From: an uncultured Cyclobacteriaceae bacterium
GTDB taxonomy: Bacteria; Bacteroidota; Bacteroidia; Cytophagales; Cyclobacteriaceae
Assembly (NCBI GenBank): GCA_937146645.1
Contig: CAKZRQ010000012.1
Location: forward strand, 454,398-518,397
DNA length: 64,000 nt
Direction: 5' to 3'
Part shown: positions 44,782 through 53,233 of the stretch, piece by piece
How the letters are laid out: each line of letters opens with the position of its first letter
How positions within the stretch are numbered: the stretch's first letter is position 1
Notes under the pieces: generated by a model
What the model was told of the DNA's origin: nothing
The model's input: only the letters and a program-made list of their open reading frames with translations
Database searches by the model: none
Translations under genes and position numbers: made by a program

Positions 44782-44797
44782 TGACTGATAAATCATT
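44782..44797. repeat. HipB operator copy 1 (left arm of a long inverted repeat)
   Basis: TGACTGATAAATCATT is the exact reverse complement of 44901-44916, a 16-base perfect inverted repeat across the hipBA promoter. It lies immediately after the helicase stop at 44780. The core TGATAAATCAT recurs in the other copies. Confidence 0.7.
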
Positions 44798-44824
44798 TAA
44801 TATGAGGATTATGTCTATTTAATA

Positions 44825-44838
44825 AATGATTAATCATT
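44825..44838. repeat. HipB operator copy 2 (self-palindromic variant)
   Basis: AATGATTAATCATT is a perfect 14-base palindrome and a one-base-shorter variant of the AATGATTTATCATT dyad seen in the other three copies. Confidence 0.65.
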
Positions 44839-44860
44839 CATAAAAATATTTATAAATAGA

Positions 44861-44891
44861 TTGATAAATCATGCATTAAATAGTATTTTTG
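44861..44891 (+). promoter_or_regulatory. hipBA promoter with operator copy 3
   Basis: A -33 TTG (44861-44863) and a -7 TATTTTTG (44884-44891) are 20 bases apart. Operator copy 3, TGATAAATCAT (44862-44872), overlaps the -33 element, so a bound HipB would block RNA polymerase. Confidence 0.7.
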
Positions 44892-44900
44892 CATTTAAAG

Positions 44901-44916
44901 AATGATTTATCAGTCA
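44901..44916. repeat. HipB operator copy 4 (right arm of the inverted repeat)
   Basis: AATGATTTATCAGTCA ends on the first base of the hipB ATG and lies just downstream of the expected transcription start. Its reverse complement is the copy at 44782-44797. Confidence 0.7.
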
Positions 44917-45251
44917 TGTATATTGCTAAAAATACTGATTTGGCCATTTTGGCCATGATCGGTGATTTCATTAAAAAGAAAAGGATAGCCCAAAACAAAA
45001 CACAAGGGACTCTGAGTAAGGAGGCTGGGATCAGTCGGTCTACCCTGAGTTTGCTCGAAAGAGGAGAGAAAGTAAATCTCATCACCTTGATTCAGGTTTT
45101 GAGAGTTTTGGATGAGCTGCAGGTCTTGGAGAGTTTTGAGGTTATTCCTCAGATCAGTCCGATTGATTATATCAAGCTTCAAAAAAAGCAAGAGAGACAG
45201 CGTGTTAGGAATTCAGACATGGCTGCCGAAAACCCTCCGAGTGAATGGTAG
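44916..45251 (+). CDS. hipB: HipB-like antitoxin (XRE family)
   Basis: A 111-residue transcription factor and antitoxin. The HTH is clear: ILAMIGDFIKKKRIAQNKTQ, then LSKEAGISRSTLSLLERGEK, with NLITLIQVLRVLDELQVL completing the XRE fold. The C-terminal tail (IDYIKLQKKQERQRVRNSD) is basic and probably reaches HipA. An in-frame TTG at 44889 is rejected because it would lie within the promoter. The ATG at 44916 is preceded by the operator. The gene overlaps hipA by 7 bases. Confidence 0.87.
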   Translation: MYIAKNTDLAILAMIGDFIKKKRIAQNKTQGTLSKEAGISRSTLSLLERGEKVNLITLIQVLRVLDELQVLESFEVIPQISPIDYIKLQKKQERQRVRNSDMAAENPPSEW

Positions 45252-46546
45252 TTGCTGCAGAGATCTGGCTATGGAATAAGCTGGTGGGAGCTGTGCTATG
45301 GGATGAAAGTCAGGGCTTAGCAAGTTTTGAATTCGATTCATCATTTCTGCGATTAGGATTGGATATTGCTCCTCTTACTATGCCAATTTCCTCAGGGAAA
45401 AGATTGCACAGCTTTGCTGAAAACAGGAGTGGGAGGAATGATCCCTATGATACTTTCCGTGGTTTGCCTGGGCTATTGGCCGACATGCTTCCGGATAAAT
45501 ATGGAAATCAGCTGATTAATTCATGGTTGCTTCAAAACGGTCGTGCTAGCGATAGTTTAAATCCGGTGGAGTTACTATGCTTTATTGGCAAGCGAGGAGT
45601 AGGAGCTTTGGAAATCAGGCCATCGCTCAGAAAAGAATCTGTTCGATCTAGCTCGCTCGAGTTGGATAGTTTGATAGGCGTGGCAAACAAAATTCTGAAC
45701 ACGAAAGAAGGATTTAAAACCGACTTCGAGAAGGAGGAGGAGAAAGCTTTGGCAGACATCCTGAAAATTGGGACTTCAGCAGGTGGGGCCAGGGCCAAAG
45801 CTGTCATCGCTTATAATCCTAAAACCGGGGAGGTCAAAAGTGGACAGGTCAAAGCCCCTAAAGGGTTTTCAAATTGGATTATCAAATTCGACGGGGTAAC
45901 GGATCATCAGTTTGGTACATCCGCAGGGTATGGACGCGTGGAAATGGCATATTATCTAATGGCTCTAGAAGCAGGCATCGAGATGAATGAGTCGAGGCTG
46001 CTGGAAGAGAATGGACGAGCGCATTTTATGACCAAGAGGTTTGATCGGACTGATTCAGGCGAGAAAATCCATATGCAGAGCCTTTGTGGGATTCGGCATT
46101 TCGATTTTAACCAAGTTGGGTATTATAGCTATGAGCAGGTTTTTGAGACAATGCGAATGCTTAGGCTCAGTTATCCAGAAGCCGAACAAATGTTCAGACG
46201 AATGGTCTTTAATGTCCTGTCTAGAAATTGTGATGATCACACTAAGAACTTTGCGTTTCTGATGGATAAAAACGGAAAATGGAGACTTTCTCCTGCCTAC
46301 GATATCTGCTTTGCTTACAGACCTGGAAGTATCTGGGTGAGCTCTCAGTCTCTACAGGTAAATGGAAAAAGGGAGAATATTTCAGATTCCGACTTTCTTG
46401 AAGTTGCCAAAAAAATGAATATCAAAAAGGCGGAAGAAAGCATTTATCAAGTGAGATCATCCATTTTAAAATGGGCCGAGTTCGCTGAAGAAGCTGGGCT
46501 CAATGCTCAGATGAGAGATCACATTGTGAAGGAGCAATTGGTTTAG
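45245..46546 (+). CDS. hipA: HipA family serine/threonine kinase toxin
   Basis: The 433-residue toxin has an N-terminal Couple_hipA domain (WLWNKLVGAVLWDES ... LPGLLADMLPDKYGN) and a kinase domain. The phosphorylation loop is GTSAGGARAKAVIAYN, the catalytic aspartate is D330 in NCDDHTKNFAF, and the magnesium-binding D353 is in LSPAYDICFAY. In E. coli HipA phosphorylates GltX and halts translation; the target here is unknown. All key residues seem intact. The start overlaps hipB, the classic antitoxin-first order. The stop interleaves with that of the convergent gene (46543-46546). Confidence 0.92.
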   Translation: MVVAAEIWLWNKLVGAVLWDESQGLASFEFDSSFLRLGLDIAPLTMPISSGKRLHSFAENRSGRNDPYDTFRGLPGLLADMLPDKYGNQLINSWLLQNGRASDSLNPVELLCFIGKRGVGALEIRPSLRKESVRSSSLELDSLIGVANKILNTKEGFKTDFEKEEEKALADILKIGTSAGGARAKAVIAYNPKTGEVKSGQVKAPKGFSNWIIKFDGVTDHQFGTSAGYGRVEMAYYLMALEAGIEMNESRLLEENGRAHFMTKRFDRTDSGEKIHMQSLCGIRHFDFNQVGYYSYEQVFETMRMLRLSYPEAEQMFRRMVFNVLSRNCDDHTKNFAFLMDKNGKWRLSPAYDICFAYRPGSIWVSSQSLQVNGKRENISDSDFLEVAKKMNIKKAEESIYQVRSSILKWAEFAEEAGLNAQMRDHIVKEQLV

Positions 46547-47313
46547 ATATATCCCACCAGCTTATAAACTGTAATTCCAATCCATTCTTTAACCAGTTTA
46601 TGCCAATAGGTTAGGGCATCCGCGCTTGGGAAAAATAAAGCAGGAATGTCGTATTTGGTATCATAGGAGTAGTAATCAGTTGGGAAGGTCTCTGTATTCA
46701 AACCAACTTTATCGAAACATCCCTTTGCTCTGTACATATGAAAGGCAGAGGTAATCAGTAGAAAATCTTGGTTGGTATTTACACCATTGGATTCCATGAA
46801 GGCCTTTGTAAACTCGGCATTTTGAGCCGTGTTTTTACTCTTATCTTCGATCAAAATATCCTCAGCGGGCACACCTGTCATTTTCAAAAATCGCCGCAGC
46901 AATTCTGCCTCGCTTTGTGGATTTACCGGATTTAAACCTTGGCCGCCTGTAATCAGGATTTTCTCGATTTTACTCATCCGATAGAGCTGAAGCGCATGGG
47001 TAATCCGATCCGCGCCCTTATTGAAAAATGTACGATCGTAGGCCGTTTTACTTAGGTTAGTCACGCCGGTAAGGACTATTCCTATCTCATAGGAATTAAT
47101 TTCATCAAACTCCTTGTACTCGGGTTCCCAAGCCAATAGAGCCTGATTGGCGATAAAAGGATTGGTACAAAATACCAGGATTCCAATCCCTATCCAGAGC
47201 AGCCTTTTTCCCCATTTTTTTTTGAATTTTAAGGCACCAAGAATTATCAAAATCATGATAATCGTGAGTGGCATTGCCAAAAAACTTAGAAACTGTGAGA
47301 GGTAGAAAAACAT
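46543..47313 (-). CDS. YdcF/ElyC-like (DUF218) membrane protein
   Basis: A 256-residue protein with two N-terminal membrane segments (about 5-28 and 37-58) and a C-terminal DUF218 domain: IGIVLTGVTNLSKTA, ALQLYRMSKIEKILITGGQG, SEAELLRRFLKMTGVPAEDI, EDKSKNTAQNAEFTKAFM and FLLITSAFHMYRAKGCF. The family includes ElyC and SanA, which affect envelope integrity; biochemical activity is unclear. Members often bind SAM-like ligands in the cleft marked by GG and SAFHMxRA. Confidence 0.9.
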   Translation of the reverse strand: MFFYLSQFLSFLAMPLTIIMILIILGALKFKKKWGKRLLWIGIGILVFCTNPFIANQALLAWEPEYKEFDEINSYEIGIVLTGVTNLSKTAYDRTFFNKGADRITHALQLYRMSKIEKILITGGQGLNPVNPQSEAELLRRFLKMTGVPAEDILIEDKSKNTAQNAEFTKAFMESNGVNTNQDFLLITSAFHMYRAKGCFDKVGLNTETFPTDYYSYDTKYDIPALFFPSADALTYWHKLVKEWIGITVYKLVGYI

Positions 47314-47383
47314 GTTTTATAGTTGTTTTTAAGAAAGTAAGTTTGGGTTAATGATTTTTGACTGAATTCTTTAAAATTACGAG

Positions 47384-48073
47384 ATGTTAAAAAAAATGTG
47401 CTTTATTTTTTTGTTTACAGTCATCGGTTGTGTTGAGAGAATTAGTTCCAGAGAAGAAATTTTCCAGATTTGTGATCGAGGAATTCTCGAACCCTCAAAA
47501 CGTATCGAGCCAACAAAGTCTTTGGAATTTTACTTAAAGGAAAAAAGCCAAGATGAGTTCTTTTCTGAGAATACCTATCGATGGAGAGAAGCAAAGGCTT
47601 GGTTTGAGAGCATAAAAAGCACGGCAGATGATTCGTTAATTCAATGTATTTCTAAGGAGTCTAAATCTACTTTTTTGTATATCCCAAATCAATATCACCT
47701 TGAATCTGCAATAGGATGGGAATACATCAAATTCTATTTAATAAACAATTCTAGGGATACTATTAGAGTTTCTTCTTATGACTCAGGTGTGCTAAACATA
47801 AAAACTGAAATTTCAGCCATAAGCAATAGAAAGCCACAAAAATGGTATGATTTACAATTGCCAGATTCGGTATTCGAGGATAATATAGGTTTTCATGAAC
47901 GAATTCTGTTGCCTGATACTTTTATGGAAATCCAATTAGAAAATGATTATCTGGGTTATGGGGACTCGACATGTAATTACAGAATTAAGCTTGAATTAGA
48001 AGGAAAGCATATATACTCTAATCCAGTACCGATAAATTTTAATGATACTCAATTGAAGGCTCTCCACCTTTAG
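47384..48073 (+). CDS. Unrecognised lipoprotein
   Basis: I do not recognise this 229-residue protein. It starts with a lipoprotein signal (CFIFLFTVIGCVERIS, lipobox VIGC). The rest is AT-rich and Ile/Ser/Glu-rich, with beta-strand alternation toward the end (NIKTEISAISNRKPQKWYDL, RILLPDTFMEIQLENDY). This resembles small uncharacterised lipoproteins with an immunoglobulin-like or lipocalin-like fold. It has no promoter element that I can point to and it is not coupled to its neighbours. It lies just beyond the hipBA area and its more AT-rich codons differ from neighbouring genes, so it could be acquired; this is weak. Confidence 0.6.
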   Translation: MLKKMCFIFLFTVIGCVERISSREEIFQICDRGILEPSKRIEPTKSLEFYLKEKSQDEFFSENTYRWREAKAWFESIKSTADDSLIQCISKESKSTFLYIPNQYHLESAIGWEYIKFYLINNSRDTIRVSSYDSGVLNIKTEISAISNRKPQKWYDLQLPDSVFEDNIGFHERILLPDTFMEIQLENDYLGYGDSTCNYRIKLELEGKHIYSNPVPINFNDTQLKALHL

Positions 48074-48126
48074 AATAATTGGTATAGTTTACCAGCAATG
48101 AATTTCTTTAATCTGAGAAGGTAAGC

Positions 48127-48134
48127 TATTTTTG
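48127..48134 (+). promoter_or_regulatory. Candidate -7 element of the FAD/Fe-S dehydrogenase gene
   Basis: TATTTTTG matches TAnnTTTG and ends 3 bases before the ATG at 48138, implying a leaderless or nearly leaderless transcript. An in-frame TTG at 48132 lies inside this element and is therefore unlikely to be the start. Confidence 0.5.
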
Positions 48135-48137
48135 AGC

Positions 48138-51083
48138 ATGCCTTCAAGTCACCCGAATCTATTAGAACCACTTAAGAAGTTGAATCAAAGACTTCAAGGA
48201 GATGTTCGCTTTGATTCTCTGAGTAAAACGCTTTATGCTACCGATGCTTCAGTGTATCGGGAGATTCCATTAGCTGTCGCTTTTCCTAAAACCGAAGAGG
48301 ATATCCAGGCACTAATTCAATTCGCTCAGGGGCATCAGACTTCTTTGATTCCCCGTACTGCTGGGACCTCATTAGCCGGCCAATGTGTGGGGAATGGTAT
48401 CGTCGTGGATGTGTCTAAGCATTTCACAAAAATCCTCGAATTCAACAAAGAAGAGCGATGGGTGCGAGTGCAACCCGGAGTGGTTAGAGATGAGCTAAAT
48501 AGGTTTTTGAAGCCTCATGGACTTTTCTTCAGCCCCATTACTTCCACAGCCAATCGTGCCATGATCGGAGGAATGGTTGGGAATAACTCATCCGGTACCA
48601 CATCAATTGTCTATGGTGTTACGCGAGATAAGGTGATTTCTTTGGATACCATTTTGAGTGATGGGAGCAAGGTGACTTTTGAAGAGCTAACCAAAGAAGA
48701 ATTTGAAGAAAAGTGTAAACTCAGCAGCCTGGAAGGCAAAGTTTACCAAGGAATTTCCAAAGAACTCTCCAATGAAGAAACTCGAGAAGAAATTCATTCT
48801 CAGTTTCCAAAGAAATCCATTCACAGAAGGAATACCGGTTATGCAGTCGATGAACTGCTGAAGTCAGAAGTTTTCGAAGGGAATGAGAAGTTCAATTTTT
48901 GCAAGCTTTTAAGTGGTTCAGAAGGAACCCTCGCCTTCACCACTGAGATTAAGATTAGCCTTGATCCGCTTCCTGATCCAATTGATATTGTTGTTGCTGC
49001 TCACTTTGAAACTATCAATCAAAGTATGAAGGCTTCGCAAGTGGCGATGAAGCATCCCGCCACTGCTGTGGAATTGATGGATAAGATTATTTTGGATTGC
49101 ACGAAGGAAAGCATTGAATATTCAAAGAACCGATACTTCGTCGAGGGAGATCCTGAAGCGATTTTGATGGTCGAATTTCGTGGGAAGACTTTGGAAGAAG
49201 CGTTGAGCAAAGGGAAAGCTTTGGTCGAAGACCTGAAGAAATCAGAACTGGGGTATGCCTTTCCGATTATTGAAACTGAAAAGGTTCCTGCGGCCTGGGC
49301 ACTGAGAGCAGCTGGTCTTGGACTTTTAGCGAATATTCCAGGTGATGAAAAGGCCGTGGCATGTATAGAAGATACGGCTGTGGATATCGAGGATTTGGCC
49401 GATTATATCGATGAGTTCGATAAGCTCATGGAGGATTTCAATCAGAAGCCTGTGCATTATGCGCATGCCGGTGCTGGTGAAATTCATTTGCGACCAGTTT
49501 TGGATTTGAAGAAAAAGAAGGGTGTAGAAGATTTCTATAAAATTTCGGAGACCTCGGCTAAGTTGGTGAAGAAATATCAGGGATCGCTTTCGGGTGAGCA
49601 CGGAGATGGCCGAGTGAGAGCTGCATTTATTCCTTTGATGGTGGGTGAGAAGAATTATGAGCTTTTCCGAAGGATTAAGTATTCCTGGGATCCCCACAAT
49701 ATTTTTAATCCCGGGAAGATCGTGGATGCTGCTCCGATGAATGAGTTTCTTCGCTATGAGCCTGAAACTGAAACACCAGAACATGAGACAGTCTTGGATT
49801 TTGATCAAGTGGGGGGAATCCTTCGCATGGCTGAAAAATGTAATGGATCAGGTGACTGTCGAAAGCTGCCAGGCTCAGGAGGCACGATGTGCCCTTCATA
49901 CATGGCCACGCGAAATGAGAAGGACACCGTCAGAGGAAGAGCAAATACTCTTCGTGAATTTCTGACTCTGGATAAAAAAGAAAATGCCTTTGATCATCCT
50001 GAGATCAAAGAAGCGCTGGATTTATGTTTAAGCTGTAAAGGCTGTACTGCGGAATGCCCATCTAACGTGGACATGGCCAGTATGAAGGCTGAGTTTCTTT
50101 ATCAATATCAAAAGACCCATGGTACCCCCCTTCGATCAAAGGCTTTTGCCTACATCAATGAATTGAATGGATTGGGCTCGGTAGTTCCGTCTGTATCAAA
50201 TTTTTTCCTTGGTAATTCTGTGACTGGAGCAATGATGAAATCCGTTTTGGGTGTGGCACCTGAAAGAGATCTTCCAGCCATTAGTTCGGTAAGTTTGAGA
50301 AAATGGTACAAGAAGAACTATGCTTCTTTGCCCGGCGGGCAAAGCCAAATTAAGTCTATCTACTTTTTCGTGGATGAGTTCACAAACCACAATGACACGG
50401 AAATAGGTATCAAAGCAATTACTCTTTTGAAGCGATTGGGTTACGAGGTCAAGATTGTGGATCATGAAGAGAGCGGAAGATCAGCCTTATCCAAAGGAGT
50501 TTTGCCCAAGGCAAAAAAGCATGCTGAGGCAAATGTGAGAATCTTTGAAAAGCTGATTGATGGGGATACTCCTCTGATTGGTTTGGAGCCATCAGCAATA
50601 TTGAGTTTCAGAGATGAGTACCCGAGAATTGTGAGTCCTGATCTAGTGGATGCAGCAAAGAAGTTGAAGTTTCATGTACAGTTGATCGATGAGTTTTTAG
50701 GAAAGGAAGTCGCTGCCGGAAATATTGATTCGGCTTTGTTTTCATCAGAAAATAAAAAGTTGAAACTACACGGACACTGCCATCAGAAGGCGCTCTCTTC
50801 ATTGACCTGGACTCAGAAGATTTTATCCCTGCCAGAAAATTATTCAGTAGAGACTATTCCGAGTGGATGCTGTGGAATGGCTGGAAGTTTTGGGTACGAA
50901 AAAGAGCATTACGAGGTAAGTCAGCAAGTAGGGGAGTTGGTGCTTTTTCCAGCTGTGAGAGAGAGTTCGGAAAAAGAAATAATTGCAGCGCCGGGTACTT
51001 CTTGCAGGCATCAGATCGCGGATGGGACCGGAAGGAAAGCTTTACACCCTGTGGAGATTCTCTTTAATGCGCTGAAAAAATAG
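48138..51083 (+). CDS. FAD-binding and Fe-S dehydrogenase (D-lactate / D-2-hydroxyacid type)
   Basis: A 981-residue protein in three parts. A PCMH-type FAD domain (about 40-275) has SLIPRTAGTSLAGQCVGNGI and MIGGMVGNNSSGTTS; an FAD-oxidase C domain follows (SGEHGDGRVRAAFIP). An Fe-S domain has CNGSGDCRK...MCPSYMATRNE and CLSCKGCTAECPSNVD, and a CCG domain closes with HGHCHQKAL and SGCCGMAGSFGYE. This layout matches YdiJ/Dld-II type enzymes oxidising D-lactate or D-2-hydroxyglutarate to the quinone pool. The start at 48138 is chosen over the TTG at 48132. The exact substrate is unknown. Confidence 0.9.
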   Translation: MPSSHPNLLEPLKKLNQRLQGDVRFDSLSKTLYATDASVYREIPLAVAFPKTEEDIQALIQFAQGHQTSLIPRTAGTSLAGQCVGNGIVVDVSKHFTKILEFNKEERWVRVQPGVVRDELNRFLKPHGLFFSPITSTANRAMIGGMVGNNSSGTTSIVYGVTRDKVISLDTILSDGSKVTFEELTKEEFEEKCKLSSLEGKVYQGISKELSNEETREEIHSQFPKKSIHRRNTGYAVDELLKSEVFEGNEKFNFCKLLSGSEGTLAFTTEIKISLDPLPDPIDIVVAAHFETINQSMKASQVAMKHPATAVELMDKIILDCTKESIEYSKNRYFVEGDPEAILMVEFRGKTLEEALSKGKALVEDLKKSELGYAFPIIETEKVPAAWALRAAGLGLLANIPGDEKAVACIEDTAVDIEDLADYIDEFDKLMEDFNQKPVHYAHAGAGEIHLRPVLDLKKKKGVEDFYKISETSAKLVKKYQGSLSGEHGDGRVRAAFIPLMVGEKNYELFRRIKYSWDPHNIFNPGKIVDAAPMNEFLRYEPETETPEHETVLDFDQVGGILRMAEKCNGSGDCRKLPGSGGTMCPSYMATRNEKDTVRGRANTLREFLTLDKKENAFDHPEIKEALDLCLSCKGCTAECPSNVDMASMKAEFLYQYQKTHGTPLRSKAFAYINELNGLGSVVPSVSNFFLGNSVTGAMMKSVLGVAPERDLPAISSVSLRKWYKKNYASLPGGQSQIKSIYFFVDEFTNHNDTEIGIKAITLLKRLGYEVKIVDHEESGRSALSKGVLPKAKKHAEANVRIFEKLIDGDTPLIGLEPSAILSFRDEYPRIVSPDLVDAAKKLKFHVQLIDEFLGKEVAAGNIDSALFSSENKKLKLHGHCHQKALSSLTWTQKILSLPENYSVETIPSGCCGMAGSFGYEKEHYEVSQQVGELVLFPAVRESSEKEIIAAPGTSCRHQIADGTGRKALHPVEILFNALKK

Positions 51084-51160
51084 CGGAAAGTAGTATTTTA
51101 AATTTTCTCAACTATCTGGATAGATTTAATCAAAAACCCTTCAAATAAGCTCTAAACGCT

Positions 51161-51199
51161 AATGTCGGGCAAATGTCGGGTGAAAACCGAGTGGTTTTC
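51161..51199 (+). promoter_or_regulatory. Direct repeat and hairpin upstream of the HTH-membrane gene
   Basis: AATGTCGGG occurs at 51161-51169 and again at 51172-51180, exactly 11 bases apart, or about one helical turn. A 7-pair hairpin, GAAAACC/GGTTTTC, with a GAGT loop follows (51182-51199). Together they look like a regulator binding site and an RNA structure 34 bases before the start codon; autoregulation is a guess. Confidence 0.45.
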
Positions 51200-51232
51200 G
51201 TCCTTTGTTTTTCATCAATAGAGGAAATTGCT

Positions 51233-52057
51233 ATGGCAAATCAAAAACTATTAACAATGAAACAGCCGAAGTTAGGAAAGCGGATTTCCGAATTGAGAAA
51301 AGCAAAAGGACTGACTCAGGAAGAGCTAGTCGAAAAATGCAATTTAAATGTAAGAACGATCCAGCGAATAGAAGCTGGTGAGGTGACTCCAAGGAGTTAC
51401 ACGGTGAAGGCTCTTTTTGAAGCCTTGGGAGTAGAATGGTCGGAAGAGGGAGAAAGAAAAGAAGGTACTTCTTCTGAATTAGGAGAAAGTAAAAAATGGA
51501 TTATGGCCGGATTCGTTTCCGGAATAATTTACTTCATTGTTTCCTTTTTCGAGATCGCAATGGATACCGAATTACTGGAAGGAATTGGATTTGGAACCGA
51601 AGGATATGTTCCTGTCAAGCTAGCGGTTTTAGTATTCTTTACACTATTCATATATGGATACATCCATATTACCAAAGTGATTCCAAACAACATTTTGGCA
51701 ATAGGTGCATGGGTCTTGCTTGGCCTAAACATTTGTTGGATTGTTGTGGATGTAATCGCCTTCACCATGGGGCCTTTTGGTATTGAGGATTATTTTTTCG
51801 TCAAGTTGATTAGTGTGGGGTTAGCTTATATTTTGTTTGGCTTTGGATTCCTACAGTATAAAAACCTGTGGTCGAACGTGGCAGTCATACTTGGCGTATT
51901 GGCGATCGTGACTGGGGTGATGTTTGTAACTGTCATCGGTTCGGTGATTGGATTAATCACCTTTACCTTTTTTGAAATCGGTCAATTAGCCTTTATGGTA
52001 TGGGTATTAAATGATGGTGGAAGGAAATCTCCTTCCACCCTTACCGCAAATACCTGA
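51233..52057 (+). CDS. XRE-type HTH protein with a C-terminal membrane domain
   Basis: A 274-residue protein. An N-terminal HTH (about 12-75: LGKRISELRKAKGLTQEELV, CNLNVRTIQRIEAGEVTPRS, TVKALFEALGVEW) is joined to six membrane segments (about 94-265). The HTH would be held at the inner membrane. The start at 51233 is chosen for a GAGGA ribosome-binding-like sequence 8 bases upstream and because the longer reading from 51173 crosses the hairpin region. Similar HTH-membrane fusions are common in Bacteroidota, but the signal they sense is unknown. Confidence 0.85.
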   Translation: MANQKLLTMKQPKLGKRISELRKAKGLTQEELVEKCNLNVRTIQRIEAGEVTPRSYTVKALFEALGVEWSEEGERKEGTSSELGESKKWIMAGFVSGIIYFIVSFFEIAMDTELLEGIGFGTEGYVPVKLAVLVFFTLFIYGYIHITKVIPNNILAIGAWVLLGLNICWIVVDVIAFTMGPFGIEDYFFVKLISVGLAYILFGFGFLQYKNLWSNVAVILGVLAIVTGVMFVTVIGSVIGLITFTFFEIGQLAFMVWVLNDGGRKSPSTLTANT

Positions 52058-52114
52058 TAATTATCACTTTTTATATTTTTTCCTTAGATTCAAGAAATTT
52101 AATTTCTTGAAGAT

Positions 52115-53233
52115 ATGTGCAGAAGATTATTACCCGCAGCTTTCTTAATTCTATTTCTTATTGGCTGCGGAGGATCAGAGCCAGATGATCCAGTTCCCAC
52201 ACCCAACCCCTCCAATTTACAAGTCGATGTAGAATTCATCGGTGATGGAATTGTGAGAGTAGATTTCACTGCTACCAATGCACTTTATTACAAAGTAAGC
52301 TTTGGTGACCCCGGTTCATCACTCGAAAGAGTGGATGGAAACACCGCAACACACCAATATTCTGACAAAGGGCAATACTCTATAGTAGTTCAGGCCCATT
52401 CCACCGAAGATCAATTCGTTGTAGATACGGAGCGAATTGTCATGAATAATGAGAATATGGGGCTTGACCCAAATACGGGTTACGAAACTCCTGATTCTTA
52501 TCCTGGATATAATTTGGTTTGGAGAGATGAGTTTGATGGAACATCTGTATCTGATGATTGGACTTTCCAGATCGGGGATGGTTGTGATCAGGGAATTTGT
52601 GGTTGGGGAAATGACGAGCTCCAGTACTACAAGGAAGAAAATACCAAAGTAGAGAATGGCTTCCTTACCATAACTGCAAAACCTGAAAGCGCAGGAACCA
52701 AAGCTTATACTTCCTCAAGACTGATTACCCAAGGAAAGCAGTCCTTCACGTATGGAAGAATCGATATCCGAGCTGTGATGCCAAAAGGGCAGGGAATGTG
52801 GCCGGCACTATGGATGCTAGGAGAAAGCATTTCTGAGATTGGATGGCCGAACTGTGGCGAGATCGATATCATGGAGATGGTTGGTGGTACCACAAATAAC
52901 AATGACGGAACAGTGCACGGAACAGTCCACTGGGACAGCAATGGCAACTATGCGAACTTCGGTGGGAAAACAGAATTGGAGTATGGAACCCTTTCTGATG
53001 AGCCTCATGTCTATTCGATTATTTGGGATGAGCAGTTCATTCGATGGCTTCTTGATGATGTAGAATACCACGTAATCGATATTACTCCGGGTGATCTTGA
53101 AGAATTCCATCAGCCGCATTTCTTTATTATGAACGTTGCAGTAGGTGGTAGATGGCCAGGTAATCCTGACGGATCAACATTATTCCCGCAAGAAATGAGA
53201 GTGGATTATGTTAGAGTATTCCAAAAGCCTTAA
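52115..53233 (+). CDS. GH16 beta-glucanase (laminarinase-like) lipoprotein
   Basis: The 372-residue product begins with a lipoprotein signal (FLILFLIGCGGSEPDD). A PKD-like domain lies at about residues 35-110 (ALYYKVSFGDPGSS, HQYSDKGQYSIVVQA). The GH16 domain follows, from YNLVWRDEFDGTSVSDDWTF. The active site reads GEIDIMEMVGG, giving nucleophile E249, D251 and acid/base E254. Laminarinase-like members with WPALWMLG and FIMNVAVGGRWPG hydrolyse beta-1,3-glucans. It is probably displayed on the outer surface. It stands outside any PUL, with no SusC/D nearby. The stop overlaps that of menD by 4 bases. Confidence 0.92.
   Translation: MCRRLLPAAFLILFLIGCGGSEPDDPVPTPNPSNLQVDVEFIGDGIVRVDFTATNALYYKVSFGDPGSSLERVDGNTATHQYSDKGQYSIVVQAHSTEDQFVVDTERIVMNNENMGLDPNTGYETPDSYPGYNLVWRDEFDGTSVSDDWTFQIGDGCDQGICGWGNDELQYYKEENTKVENGFLTITAKPESAGTKAYTSSRLITQGKQSFTYGRIDIRAVMPKGQGMWPALWMLGESISEIGWPNCGEIDIMEMVGGTTNNNDGTVHGTVHWDSNGNYANFGGKTELEYGTLSDEPHVYSIIWDEQFIRWLLDDVEYHVIDITPGDLEEFHQPHFFIMNVAVGGRWPGNPDGSTLFPQEMRVDYVRVFQKP

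Noticed and set aside
49326..49808. A 160-codon minus-strand frame
   Set aside because: It is antisense to the FAD/Fe-S dehydrogenase gene and its sequence resembles no protein family; treated as chance.
52115..53233. A polysaccharide utilisation locus around the GH16 gene
   Set aside because: No SusC, SusD, sensor-regulator or second carbohydrate enzyme is nearby; the gene stands alone between an HTH-membrane gene and menD.
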